Assembly: GCA_903632075.3 (NCBI GenBank)
Contig: CAHIKZ030000954.1
Span: forward strand, 2,046,501 to 2,110,500
Source: Acanthosepion pharaonis
Lineage: Eukaryota; Mollusca; Cephalopoda; Sepiida; Sepiidae
DNA: 64,000 nucleotides
Direction of reading: 5' to 3'
Positions 43,016 through 54,189 of this stretch are shown piece after piece. The stretch's first letter is position 1; the number at the start of each line of letters is the position of its first letter. The position numbers were made by a program, and so were the translations under genes. Under the pieces are notes generated by a model. The model was not told the origin of the DNA. It ran no database searches and saw only the letters and a list, made by a program, of their open reading frames with translations.

Positions 43016-43137
43016 GTGTCCCTTTATTATTACTATTATTATTATTATTATTATTTCATTAGTCATTCTGTTTTCATTTTTTTTTATTCTTGTTAGTATT
43101 ATGATTATTAGTAGTAGTTGTACTATCATTTGTAGCA

Positions 43138-43240
43138 TTAGGGCAACACCGATTTCCGCACGATCATCGAAGTTAAGCAACGTCGAACTTGATCAGTACC
43201 TAAATGAGTGACAGCTTCAGAATACCAGGTGCTGTAATGG
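43138..43240 (+). mobile_element. 5S-rRNA-derived segment of a SINE
   Basis: CGATCATCGAAGTTAAGCAA, CAGTACCTAAATGAGTGACA, AATACCAGGTGCTGTAATGG align with the middle and 3' parts of 5S rRNA. Box C-like region is mutated, so not a functional gene. Confidence 0.8.
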
Positions 43241-43249
43241 TAATATTAG

Positions 43250-43560
43250 CCATTTCCCTATAAGGAAACATCTGGCATTCATTGATCGAGCATCCAGTAC
43301 TGCTTTCAGTTGAAATTTATAAAATCATTTTCTTAAAACACTTTTATTTTTTTTTTTTAGGAAAACAGGTTTCCCAAGTCTTATAAGTGTTATCGCTCTT
43401 TCCAGTATTGATAGGCGTGTTTTCTACTTCTTTTATTTGAAGTGGTGGGCAATGTTAACATCTTGATTGTCATTATTTTCTCTTCGTGTTACATGTGCTA
43501 TCCATTTTAGTTGTTGCTGCTGTTGGTAGTTCTCAAGTGGTGTGGTCTTTGTTATTTGCT
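43250..43560 (-). pseudogene. LINE-X C-terminal and 3' region, copy 2
   Basis: Minus strand 'LKWIAHVTRRENN' and a 3' block ending at TATAGGGAAATGG; collinear with 31290-31600. Confidence 0.5.
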
Positions 43561-43669
43561 ACAGTTCTTTGTAATTCTGTAGCGTCAGACCACAATGTTC
43601 AAAACAGGATGAATCTTTGCCAAGACTCTCAGGGTTTACTCGCTCATGCCCTATTTTCACTATTGATCT

Positions 43670-43940
43670 TACGCTTGGATGTGCGAGTGGTGCAATGGAT
43701 AATTGTATGGAATTGTTAATCGGAGAGCCGAGTTCTAATTCCAGTTGGGTTCGTTATATTCACTTACGTCCAAATAACTTTAGGAAAGGTACGAATCCAC
43801 ATCTTCTCCGCAAGCTGTGGGTTTAGTAAGACCTGTATCACAAAAAGATTATTATCTCCAAAAATAAAAATAAAATTGTGTACAAAATATTTAGATTTCG
43901 GCATTAAATAACCCATAGAAAACAAACAATACCAATCAAC
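43670..43940 (+). mobile_element. tRNA-like half of the 5S SINE
   Basis: GAGTGGTGCAATGGATAATT, GAGAGCCGAGTTCTAATTCC, TTCGTTATATTCACTTACG, GCATTAAATAACCCATAG. Confidence 0.7.
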
Positions 43941-44084
43941 CAAGCAATCCACTGAGTCCAAGTACACAAGTACTATACTAATAAATACTAATAATAACAA
44001 CAATAATATCAATAATAACGATAACAATAATCACAATTTTATGGGACTTTACAATACATATAGACATAATAATAAAAGCTAATC

Positions 44085-44265
44085 GCACGTACCCTTGGGA
44101 AAGGTATGAATCCACTGCTTCCCCCCAAAACTATGGGTTAATTAGTAAGACTAGTATTACTAAATCATTATTATCTAAAAAATCATTCTTATAATATAAA
44201 ATATTTTCTGGCTTTAAATAACCTGTAAAGGGTTGATAAGCCGTAGAAAAAGAATGAATCAATCA
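44085..44265 (+). mobile_element. 5S SINE tail, 5'-truncated
   Basis: CTATGGGTTAATTAGTAAGA ... AAATAACCTGTAAAGGGTTG then ATAAGCCGTAG. Confidence 0.7.
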
Positions 44266-44279
44266 ATCATTAATAGTAT

Positions 44280-45295
44280 TAGTATTACTATTATTATTAG
44301 TAGTAGTAGTTCTATTTATAATAATAGCAGTATCTCTTTTATCATTACTGATTCTCATTAGCTTTTTTTCATTTCTAATTAGTTATTATTTTAATCATTA
44401 CTGTTGACGCTATCATTAATATTATTTTGTGTTTCTATTTTCATTTTTTATCTTTATTATTTTTGTTTACATCAGTTTTTTTATTTATTATTATTATTAT
44501 TTATCGTAATAGTCTTCGTGCCATATATGATAGAATTAGTCTTGCTCTCATCGCCATTAGCTTTTATACAGTCTCATGCCATTTATACATATAAATGTCA
44601 TTATTAATACTTTTTTCTTCGATAATTTGTCATCATCGTTGTCAGTTCTATTTTTATTCTTAATTACCCACCCTGTATTTTTTTTTCTTTTTTCTTTTTC
44701 GGCATCTTACTCTCATTCTGAATCATTTTATTTTCGCCATCTTTGTCACATCATCATCGTCACTACCACCACAACCATCATCATCATCATCATCATGCGG
44801 ATCAATTTATTCGTCTTCCTTTTCTTCTCGTTGCACTTTCAAAATAATTATCATCTTTTGGAAAACGCAGAACCGACTTTCTCTCCCACCTCAATTTGAT
44901 CCTAATTCAATGTTTTCTGCTTCAAGACATTTGTTTCTCGTTTCCTTCATTTTGAAAATCCTGTTATTGGCAGACCAAATTAAATAACAAAATTGGACTT
45001 TTTTATTGCCATTTCATAATTCAGAGCCAATATTCCGGCCTGAGAAATGCCGCTAGTAACGCAGTATAAGATCAGATGACATCTTGCTATGACCCAATTG
45101 TGAACAAAGATATCTTTCTCATAATTACAACATTCTGTGTGTGTGTGTGTGTTTTAAAAACACTAAAACTGGCAAATTGGTAGTCTATGTTTAATAGTAG
45201 GTAATGGTTAGCGTGATCAAAGGACGAGTCTTTTATATTTGGTCACATAACCTGATTGAACGTGGACACAACACGTTTTCAGTTACGTAACCACC
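44280..45295. other. No gene seen
   Basis: AT-rich with imperfect TTA/TCA trinucleotide stretches (44275-44310, 44740-44790) and a short (GT)n at 45137. Confidence 0.5.
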
Positions 45296-45299
45296 TACG

Positions 45300-45625
45300 A
45301 TAAACTATACATCTAGGAGCAAGGCTTCTGATCGGGAGGTTTGGGGGAGCGTGGAACCACCTTTTTAATGTCGTTGTCCCCAGGTCAACCCTGACCCGGG
45401 ATGGTAGCACCTGTTAGGGTTCCACCTATAGGCAAATAGTTAACCCAAAAACTGTGGTAAAAACACTGAAAGTATAAAATAATTTATAGTAAAAATACCA
45501 ACAAAACATTTTCATAGTAAAAAATACCAGTAACACATTTTTGTAAAAGCAATTATTAATGCTCCTAAGGAGATTAAATTTCAGCATTAAATGACCCATA
45601 AGCAGTTGATATGCTGCTAAACAAA
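45300..45625 (+). mobile_element. SINE-R3, most complete copy
   Basis: TTCTGATCGGGAGGTTTGGG, GGAGCGTGGAACCACC, CAAATAGTTAACCC, three ATACCA blocks, tail GTTGATATGCTGCTAAACAA. Tail resembles that of the 5S SINE. Confidence 0.65.
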
Positions 45626-45639
45626 CAAACGTGACCAGC

Positions 45640-46090
45640 TAGCGATGGAAGATCAGGTATTTGAACAAGGGCGCATATACGTAGATACACTAATTATTCG
45701 ACATATTAAGGCTAAAAAACATTTATTTTACGCGATAAAATTTCAGATTAAAAAACAGTTAATAACTCGATTAGGTTAATACCTGCTGATCCATATTTCT
45801 ATGAAGCGACTAGTAATAATTTGCACGGAGTTCTGTGGGGTTTTTTATTTTATTTATTTTTCCTGCTTTTTCGAGAGTATAGGTCATCAACGCGGAAAGG
45901 GGGCGCTACAACCCAAACGAATGGTAGTGGACAGACAATTAGGAATCGTGAAGCCTCGTTTCCAGTTTGATTTCTCTCTTTTTCTCCATTCAATTAAACT
46001 GAGTTATAAGTAATTTCCGTTTTAGGCAACTAATTGTAACGACAAATGTATCACTTTAAATAATGGTTCATAATTGCTTTTGTTTTTTTA
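45640..46090. other. No gene seen
   Basis: Nothing recognisable. Confidence 0.5.
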
Positions 46091-46094
46091 ATCG

Positions 46095-46345
46095 AGTTTT
46101 ATCCCAAGCAAGGCAGTAAAGCCACTGAGACACAAGGGTGAACATTGCTAAGGAGTAAAAACTAATCTATTGCTCTTAAGGTGGACAAAAGATAACGATT
46201 GACACTGCATTTAAATATTTGCAGATTAAAGCTGGCTGGAAAGCATGGCGCTAGAAGGGAGTTCCACAAGCAAGAAGTACGAGAAAAGAAACTGTTAGCA
46301 TAGAAGTTACGGTTACATCTAGCCAGCTCAACTCTAAAATGGAAA
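46095..46345 (-). pseudogene. LINE L3 3' end, inverted relative to 22563
   Basis: Minus strand 'SFLVLLVELPSSAMLSSQL'-type degenerate frame plus 3' flank GTCTCAGTGGCTTTACTGCC matching the flank of 22563-22917. Frame poorly kept. Confidence 0.5.
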
Positions 46346-46494
46346 GTGATGATAATAATGTGATTTATATAATACCATATCTAACGAAAAAGGGAATGGA
46401 TTGATAAAGATTAATCTCCACAGAATTAACTCAAAAGTTAAGCTCCATAAAAAAGAGATAACGTTGTGCGTTTGGCAGTATTGTCGGAGTATTT

Positions 46495-46830
46495 TTCATT
46501 TAGAATACTTAAAACGCATTGTAACACACTCCTCCCCAGTCTTTTGAGCTGGAGTAGAAGTTTGTCCATTGTTTCATCTTTAGGATTGGGTTTCCGGTTC
46601 CGTCTAAAGTCAACTCTAACGTCTCTGCCTGCACGCTGAAATATTATTTACTTATTTTTTTCTCCTCGATAAGAGTAGATAGATTTTTCTATAGCTCGGT
46701 ATACACTCCTCACCGATCTTTTGGGCAGGAGTAGAGGTTTATCCCTTATTTCCTGTTTAGTGTTCGGCTCCCGGTTCCTTCTAAAGTTTTTTTAATTCTC
46801 TTTCACTCTCGGTAGCTCCTTGCATTATTG
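46495..46830 (+). repeat. Repeat R8, two tandem units
   Basis: CACTCCTCCCCAGTCTTTTG/CACTCCTCACCGATCTTTTG, GGAGTAGAAGTTTGTCC/GGAGTAGAGGTTTATCC and CCGGTTCCGTCTAAAG/CCGGTTCCTTCTAAAG recur about 200 bp apart. One inverted copy at 56460-56650. Confidence 0.7.
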
Positions 46831-46984
46831 CCTTGCTTGGGTTTAATTGATTAGAATGTACACACGCACAAGTTGCATTTTTTATACGTCCAGGAGCTGC
46901 AATATGTCTATAAATGTTTGGTCGAAAACGACATATACTTGGCAATAGGAAAAAAGTTGTTCTCCTACAAAATATCGCAATACT

Positions 46985-47290
46985 GTAATAAGTATACAGC
47001 AGGAAATAATTTTGGAACTAGGTCGGTCTGTTCTACCACCACCCCCCACCCACCATATTTACATGACCTTGTACCAACCGATTATTACCTTTTGTCCATC
47101 GATACAAAATGTTTTGAAGGGGAAAACTTTCTTTAATGAAAACCAGATTCAGGTGTTTGTCGAAAACCTTTTCACATCAAAATCTTCGGATTTGTATTCA
47201 AAATGAATCGAAAAGTTGCCCGATAAATTGTAGCAGTTCATTTCAAATAATAGTGAATATATATTTGAGCAAAATGTAATTGTAGTTTAG
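46985..47290 (+). pseudogene. Mariner transposase C-terminal fragment
   Basis: Frames read 'HPPYLHDLVPTDYYLL' (third catalytic Asp region, 'YSPDLAPSDYHLF' type), then in the next frame 'QNVLKGKTFFNENQIQVFVE' and 'NLFTSKSSDLYSK', then 'IEKLPDK'. Order and spacing are those of the mariner C-terminus. At least one frameshift and stops. Different sequence from the mariner at 8058, which lacks this half. Confidence 0.8.
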
Positions 47291-47299
47291 TTTTTAAGG

Positions 47300-48645
47300 A
47301 ATAGAACTGATAAATTGATAAGCAAAAACAGAAATTATTTATGACTCAACAAAATAGGTTCTAAATTCTAAGTCAAACTGCGTGATAAGACAATGAGTTT
47401 GTTGGATTTTTTTTCTAATACTGTCACCACTAGGAGAAAAAAATCATTCGAGGATGTATAATTTGTTTATATCGGAAAATGTCTTTCTGACAAATTGCTG
47501 ACAAGTTGAACTTATTAATTCATCAATATGGACATTTAAACAAATATATTCACCATCAAAAATGATATCCTGTTATGTTTACATAGAAGTTTGTTATGCG
47601 ACGATAACGGTCACGGAATAGCAGACGCAGGTCGCAAATTCATGATGCGATTCTATGATGTCGTACGACGTGAGAGAACGAAATATTAACAACAGAAACA
47701 TATATTTAGATGCAGTGTAATGTGTTGTGACTAGTTTGAAATCTAATTTTGTTGAGTGTAGGTTGCTTTGTTTTAATGATAATAATAATGATTTGCTGCC
47801 CCAATACACTATATATATATATATATAATAGATATCGAAAAAATTATAATTTGGAAGAAAAACAGTTGGAAAAATTATGACACTTACGAACGAACAGGTA
47901 AACAAAAGGAGAATTTCATGAACGCGTAACAAAAACATAAAAACTCATGCATGTTCGCGTATACATAACGGATTAAAAAAAAGATGCGACAAAATTGGAA
48001 ATAAACTTATTCAGACAACAATCCCCTTGAAGAATGGACAACTCCAAGAAACTTCGAAGTCGGGGAAGCAAAATCAAAAATTGATATTTACACTTAAGTA
48101 ACTTTATCATTGTGTATTTTGGCAGCAATTCCTCTTTTATACAAGTTTCGTTAAAGACGACGGACAGGGTACTGCGATTAAACTTTTTATTTTATTTTTG
48201 TTGTGTTCGTACAAGTGTTTTCTTTTCTGGAAACAATAATTTGAAACACCCACACATTCAGTTAAAAATAAAAAATAAAAATCGTCCTTGATAATGGCTA
48301 AAAGAATAGCCGTAAGCGCTCGGATATGCAGAACTTTTGGACAGTTTTTATGCACTTTGTGTCCAGAAAAGAAAACATTTGATGACTGATCAATGTGTTA
48401 TCGCATGAAACTCTGAATAACCGATTCTGATATTATTGTATTAATAATATTACTATAGTAAATTACATTTAATCTCTGTAGACTTTGGTATTGAGCCCTC
48501 ATTTTATTTTATTTTAAAATTTTAGTTTATTTGAGCTTTAGATTATATCTTTACTACTACATATACATATCCCCTGTTATAAAATAAAATAAGACATATC
48601 TCGGCTGATTTGCAGGCTAATAAACTAACATACTCAAGAGCGAGA
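47300..48645. other. No gene recognised
   Basis: AT-rich, short TA tract at 47808-47826. A CTTGATAATGGCTAAAAGAA...TAGCCGTAAGCG stem motif at 48288 resembles conserved blocks of other repeats here. Confidence 0.45.
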
Positions 48646-48651
48646 GCCGGA

Positions 48652-49095
48652 TGTGAACGGGACAGGGCCCCGTCACAAAATGACCATATTTACGCGTTTA
48701 CGCATATTCCCGACGCACGAGTTCCGGTCGAAAAATAAAATAATATTTTAAAGTGTTTTTATTTTTCGACCAATAAAAATGCTTCCCTCCTAAATATACT
48801 TGCGTCGTTTTACGAGCCTGTCAAGCCATAAAAAAACGCCATAAAAGGGTCACACGGAAGTACAACGGCAGTCAACAGGAGGCCAGGGAAGAGACCTGTC
48901 ACGGTCAGGCTGAGCGGTCAGCAGCAGCCAGCAGCAGTAGCGCCACGCGAACCAGCGAGAACTACTATGCGAGATCAACCCAGATCTTCAGCCAGCCTAT
49001 GAACTATACCACAAGTTTCTATTGAAATAAATCACGTAAATCTATTTCTGCTGTTGTCGTATTTCTTTCTTGCAACCATACGCTTGTCTATAACA
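48652..49095 (+). mobile_element. Candidate solo LTR
   Basis: Begins TGTGAACGGGACAGGGCCCC and ends ...GTCTATAACA (TG...CA). Contains a TATA-like CATAAAAGGG at about 48851, a GC-richer stretch, and GAAATAAA at about 49021, in promoter-then-polyA order. No partner LTR or internal domain nearby and no matching 5-bp flanks found, so ends are provisional. Confidence 0.5.
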
Positions 49096-49099
49096 CCCC

Positions 49100-49840
49100 G
49101 AACCTATTAGATGATTAAACAATTAATAATTATAATACAAAATCTATAATAATACTAATTAGTAAACATATTCTACAATTGGCTTTGCCTTTACCTTTTT
49201 TTTCTTTTCTTTCTTTCTTTCTTCCCTGTCGAAGAATTAGGAAACCAAGCAGTTGATCCTGGAAGTCGTCTAGACAAAGACCTAGAAAAGAAAAACGGTG
49301 ATTTGTTGTTGGGAGTTGTTAGATGGTATTGTTAATTTCTTCTTTCTTTTTCTTTTCCTCTCCCTTCTGTATGCTCAGTTCACAGAAAAAAAAATACGAT
49401 CACGTGAGCACAGAGAGCAGGAAAGACAAAAAAAAAACGAAGAGTTGCGACAGTGGTGTCGAGATGTGAAGGTGAACGAAATTTTGGGTTCAGACTTACT
49501 GTTGAATTTTGTGAGACCCAAACAGTTTGAACATAGAAGAAAGAGAGAGACAGACAGACAAAATTGTGGATCTGGTCTTATTTTGTGTCTCTAAAATCCG
49601 ATAATTAGGACAATCGTTAAGGAAGAGAACAAAGGAAAAATACCAAGATTATCAAACTTCACCAGTTTTTGACAACCCCGAAGGAAGTTTGAATTTAGGA
49701 GAAATCAGGAAATCAAGTGAAAAGCAGACAAGGAAATTCTTATGCATGAAAGGACTGTTTATCATCAGAAGAAAACAATAATACTACCAAGGACATTACT
49801 TTTGCAAAAGAACGTTTTTGTAAGAACTTCATGGAGGGAG
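49100..49840. other. No gene recognised
   Basis: A 98-codon frame (49298-49594) is rich in charged residues in its second half but has no known domain. Confidence 0.4.
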
Positions 49841-49841
49841 T

Positions 49842-49844
<3 letters not shown>

Positions 49845-49899
<55 letters not shown>
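49845..49899. repeat. (TA)n microsatellite
   Basis: Left border of R7 copy 2. Confidence 0.95.
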
Positions 49900-49901
<2 letters not shown>

Positions 49902-50063
49902 AAATATACTCTTAAGTTGTGCTATATTTATGGGATAAAGTGCTCAATATCAGAGATAGAACGAGTGTAAATATATATAATATATAAAATAGCCGAGAAA
50001 AAAAACAACACTCGTGGCCTGATGATTGCGTCTGTCGCCTCTAAGTACTGACGTCAATGTTCA

Positions 50064-50068
<5 letters not shown>
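49900..50068 (+). repeat. R7 element, copy 2
   Basis: Collinear with 42015-42179 but with the GAAAC-containing stretch deleted between GATTGCGTCT and GTCGCCTC. TA tracts on both sides again. Confidence 0.7.

Positions 50069-50102
<34 letters not shown>
50069..50102. repeat. (TA)n microsatellite
   Basis: Right border of R7 copy 2. Confidence 0.95.
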
Positions 50103-50105
<3 letters not shown>

Positions 50106-50109
50106 CCCA

Positions 50110-50600
50110 AAAAAAAAAAACAATATATAAATAAAGGAAAAGCAAAGATAAATACATTTTCATTGATTTGAATTGATGCGTTTTATATTTGCTCCTTGGA
50201 TAATGTCTCAACCCCTCTCTCTATAATATTTAAACATTTTTTTATTATTAATTATTTATATTTGTTGTAAATAAATGTTTTATTAAATTCAATATATTCG
50301 TCTTGTGTTTATTATTAGTCTCATTGCGTCGTTTGGGGTCCCTGGGTGCGCACTGAGAAAGAAGACTCACTTTAGCGGACTTCGGTTCGCCTATATGTTA
50401 CATTATCGTGACAAGATATACAGCATAGCATAGCCTATAATGGCGTACGGTTTACCACATGTCAGGTGCTGAAGTGACTGCAGGTTTTAAATCAAAATTT
50501 TACTTTTCCTAGGGAGATGTCCTAACAAGGAATAAGGTCTCTCCCCACACCTCAAGGTTTAACCGCGCGACCGGACACCAACTCAGGTATTTCTATTTTC
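50110..50600. other. No gene seen
   Basis: ATTGCGTCGTTTGGGGTCCC at 50323 resembles the 3' part of an LTR but nothing confirms it. Confidence 0.35.
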
Positions 50601-50603
50601 ACA

Positions 50604-50606
<3 letters not shown>

Positions 50607-50650
<44 letters not shown>
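50607..50650. repeat. (TA)n microsatellite
   Basis: Adjacent to the hairpin at 50685. Confidence 0.95.
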
Positions 50651-50653
<3 letters not shown>

Positions 50654-50684
50654 ATAATAAATATACAATTTTTCCTCGCCTATA

Positions 50685-50764
50685 GCACACCGCAGTCGTC
50701 AGATGCTGACGGAAAACTGTTTTCACAGTCAGTTTTCAATCAGCATCTGACGATTGGTGTGTGC
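50685..50764. repeat. Fold-back hairpin, 35-bp arms
   Basis: GCACACCGCAGTCGTCAGAT...AAAACTG (50685-50719) pairs with 50730-50764 with few mismatches, loop about 10 nt. Confidence 0.85.
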
Positions 50765-50769
50765 ATGAA

Positions 50770-51950
50770 ACTCAGAGTTGTGTTACCTGTAGGGGAAAGT
50801 GTATAGCTTTATTAATACGAATTATAGCTCTGTTGTTATAAACCGAGCACTATTTTCTTAGCACCAGCACTCCATGTGTAATATTATAAGTAAATTTTCA
50901 GAATAAGGCCCGGAAACCAATTGTAATGAAAATTTCCATTTTGGTCTAAATTTGTTTGTTTATTTCAAAAATAAAAATAAAAGTTTGCGAAAATGTACCG
51001 TTTAGAAGTTATCGATAATATAACTACGGCCTTATTCGCGTCGCGGTCACAGCCCGGCCGCTATTACTGGTTTTGTTTACATACGTTTGCGTCGAGTAGT
51101 CATGTACGGGAAATTCACTTGTCTTAATTATTGCGCACGCAATGCGTGAACTTTAATTTAAAATGAATGCGTGAAATTTAAAAAGTAACCTAACAGGAAT
51201 AGCCTCATTATTCCAAATAAATCATTAAAAGAAAGAAAAAAAAACTTGAAGAAAAATCAAAATTACAAGTAAAAACAAAATTGAAATTACAAAATAAATA
51301 AAAATTACAAGATAAAACAAAAAAAAATGCATTTTGTCTTAGGAAATGATGCATTTATCAACCAAAAAAATGCTAGAAAGGATTTAATAATAACATAAAC
51401 AATTTTAAAGTTCAAACTTTGTTGTTGTTTTTTTTTAATTTGCGGTTTTTAAAAGACTTTTTTTGGTTTTGCGCAGTAATCGAGACGAGTAAGAAGATAG
51501 GAAGATCAGTAAAAAGGCCGTTAACTAAGTAAGCTTTCGCGTATGTCGCTTGAGATAGAAACATCGTACTGGCTAGAGACCTAGGGTACCAAGGCAAGCT
51601 TACTCATATACATGAGGACTAAAAGAGCCATTAGGAGAAGGGGGTAAAGAAGGTTGCTCGTGAGTGCGTGTTCATCTCCTGCCCTCATTTGAGTTAGTAT
51701 CAGAAGCATAGTCGTTAGGCTGAGGGAATGCATAGAGAAGTTATTTATTCTGTTTGAGAAATAAAAAAAAAGGGGGTTGGACATAAAATTACAATTACTC
51801 CTGTCACAGACAACAAGGGGGAATTGACAGTTGTTTTGCAAATTCATTAAAACCTGCTGCCAGGGTAGACAAGGGAAGGATTAAACATAAGCGTGATAGC
51901 TATAAACTTTTAACTTCGTATAAGTCCTAAGATCCCCTCTTTGGAAAGCA
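50770..51950. other. No gene recognised
   Basis: AT-rich with A-rich stretches near 51235-51330. Frames at 51412-51847 have no domain I know. Confidence 0.45.

Positions 51951-51956
<6 letters not shown>

Positions 51957-52002
<46 letters not shown>
51957..52002. repeat. (TA)n microsatellite
   Basis: Abuts the transposon end at 52004. Confidence 0.95.
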
Positions 52003-52003
<1 letters not shown>

Positions 52004-52007
<4 letters not shown>

Positions 52008-52850
52008 GCGATAGATAAATTGACGTCTAAATAAAGCAAAAATGAAAATAACACTGACGTCTCATTTTAACAGATATATTAATATGAGAGAGGCACGGTG
52101 GAGTAGTGGATTGAGAAAACGGAGAGCCGTGTTCGAATTCCAGTCTAAAATCCAGTCTAATCTATTTCATTCACTTCTCGTGCTAATAGGAAAGGTATTA
52201 ATCCTCTTTTTCTCCCTCCAGCTATGGGTAAATAGCAGGACAGGGTTCTATAGCCTTGGATAGCAACTGGTCTAAGAGAAGGACAACCTGCGAAGGGTTG
52301 GGAAGCTTGTAGCACGTAGGCATTCAAAAAGTGTAATCAAATCATATGTGTTGTTGTCTGGCTGTCGGTTTCTAGGAACTGAGCTGCTTGACCTTCATAC
52401 GTCCGGAAAGTCCACCATATTAATATAAATAACACAAAAATATCTTGAAAGACAAAAAAGTAAATCAGCACTACCTCCTCAAGGCACTTGATGTAGACAT
52501 CCGTGTTGAATCTGAGGCCCTGTGGGAAGATGAATAGAGGCATAACGCCGCCGTCGCTAGTGATCACTCCAAACATTATGATGGGATATATTTTCCAACA
52601 CTTTCCGAATCCTTTTCACTGTCCTCAGATTGACACCCAAAGAATCTGAAATGTTCATATTGGAGATTCCGGCGCGAATGCCAAGCAGTACTGCACGCCA
52701 TTTACAAATTTCTGGCGGAGTGAATTGCATCATGGTCATCTTTTTCTCACAGAGGGTACCCAACTGACCTTACAATACTGTGACAAAATCCAAAACATAC
52801 ACGCATACACGAAATTAAAAAATGTAAAATGGCGACAATTTATCCCTTTA
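52004..52850 (-). mobile_element. Tc1/mariner-superfamily transposon, internally deleted
   Basis: Left end AGGGTGCGATAGATAAATTG and right end (reverse complement) AAGGGATAAATTGTCGCC look like degenerate terminal repeats. The minus strand encodes 'MMQFTPPEICKWRAVLLGIR' and 'ISDSLGVNLRTVKRIRKVLE', an N-terminal HTH (52557-52763), then jumps to 'MFGVITSDGGVMPLFIF' and 'GLRFNTDVYIKCLEEVV' (52440-52576), which in full transposases lies about 120 residues later, followed by 'FFVFQDI' around the expected second Asp. The first catalytic Asp region and the C-terminus are missing. A SINE sits in its left part. Confidence 0.75.
52085..52330 (+). mobile_element. SINE-C copy inside the transposon
   Basis: tRNA-like head GCACGGTGGAGTAGTGGATT and GTGTTCGAATTCCAG, then CTATGGGTAAATAGCAGGAC, GCCTTGGATAGCAACTGGTC. 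Best preserved SINE-C head in the window. Confidence 0.75.
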
Positions 52851-53078
52851 CTACTATATACGTAGATGTTGCAAGGCTTAAGAAAGAAATTTAAAGGAAA
52901 AATATAAAAATAAAATTAAGGATATATATATATTACTTTACGATATATGGTAAGATTAAAGAGAAAAATATCAAAAGTTCAAAGAATAAAAAAGAAGAGT
53001 TGAGTGGAAAAGGTTCTGATAGGCTCAACGAAAGGGTCCCTCTTAATCTATACCTTTAAGAAATACAAAAAAAATTCT

Positions 53079-53202
53079 TGTAGTGTAGTGATACTGACTC
53101 ACGGAGAGTAGCATGTACTCTACTGTCTCATGGGCAATAGCCGTAGCTATTTATAGTCTTTATGAATTCATATGTAAATGAGTCTCCTCATCTCCATATA
53201 CA
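53079..53202 (-). repeat. Gypsy-B 3' LTR
   Basis: TGTAGTGTAGTGATACTGAC ... AATAGCCGTAGCTATTTATA ... TATACA. Aligns with 55985-56111. About 124 bp, unusually short. pol reads a little way into it. Confidence 0.75.
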
Positions 53203-53359
53203 GAAGAGGTTTTATTCCCTTATTTTCCCTGGTACTTCTTCTGCGAGCCTTTGTCTCTTCACTAGCTTTCTTCCTTTTTACGTATTCTTCTACATCTGTA
53301 TAATAGCCTGGCCACCATGTCTCTAGCCTTAATGTCCTTTGTGCAGACGTTATCCGCAA
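53168..53359 (-). pseudogene. Gypsy-B integrase N-terminus fused to pol C-terminal tail
   Basis: 'TLRLETWWPGYYTDVEEYVK' is the segment just before the second Cys pair of the integrase HHCC zinc domain. It runs straight into 'EETKARRRSTRENKGIKPLL', the basic C-terminal tail of such pol proteins. The catalytic DDE core between them is gone. The frame ends inside the 3' LTR. This mirrors the deletion style of Gypsy-A. Confidence 0.75.
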
Positions 53360-53397
53360 TAAACATCGTCACGTATACTTTTTGTAATTTTGCTCCT

Positions 53398-54189
53398 TTA
53401 CGTTAATGGCGGAACCACTACGTCTCCATTACAAATTACACCCTTGTCTACAGTCAGTTCTGTCCATGAGAAATTATTCCACTTTTTTTTTATCCTGGAC
53501 AATATACTTTTCAATATGGGATCTCGTTTTATGTCCTCAGCTAATTTGTCTATCGATAAAATATCAGTTTTGACTGACACAGTGTAAAAAGTATCTTTCT
53601 CCTCTTTCTCACTTTCAGAAGTAATAAACCTCAAACTCGACAAAGCGTCTACATGCAGAATGGTATTGCCTTTCACGAACTCAATATCAAAGTCAAATGC
53701 CATTAACATTAAAGTCCATCTTAGAATTCTAGAAAACGTTACCTTAAGAAGTTCCTTTCAAGGATTAAATATGAATTCTAAAGATCTATGGTCGGACCTT
53801 AGTAGGAATTTCTTTCCAATCAAAAACTGACGAACTTTATTTGTCGTTCATATTATGGCCAACGTTTCTTTCTCAATATTTGAGTTGTTCAGTTCAGCTT
53901 TAGATAAATTTCTCGAACTATACATAATAGGATGACCAACCTGAACTAATATTCCCGAAATTAAGTGTTCACTTGCATCAGTTGTTATTAATAATTCTTT
54001 TCTAGGATCGAATATTTTTGCTACTGGCTTCTTTGCCAGAACAGCTTTTAAATTTTCAAATACCACTTGTTCTTTTTCCCCAATAAATTCCACATTCTTT
54101 CTTCTTAAAACAGCAAAAGGTTCTGTCACTTCAGAGTATTGCTCTACATATCGCCTGTAGAAATTTACCTGTCCTAAGAAAGATTCCAA
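53398..54189 (-). pseudogene. Gypsy-B RT thumb and RNase H
   Basis: RNase H cleaves the RNA strand of the RNA-DNA hybrid. 53848-54189 has 'ESFLGQVNFYRRYVEQYSEV' (RT thumb), 'KELLITTDASEHLISGILVQ' (first RNase H Asp) and 'MYSSRNLSKAELNN' with 'EKETLAII'. 53398-53709 has 'AFDFDIEFVKGNTILHVDAL', the RNase H end. They are in different frames with a stop-containing gap near 53750-53850. Confidence 0.85.

Noticed and set aside
49298..49594. 98-codon frame with charged helix-like half
   Set aside because: No recognisable domain, no promoter or splice context; surroundings are repeats.
52085..52140. tRNA gene
   Set aside because: Box A and B-like sequences, but no credible acceptor-stem pairing and it continues into a SINE body.
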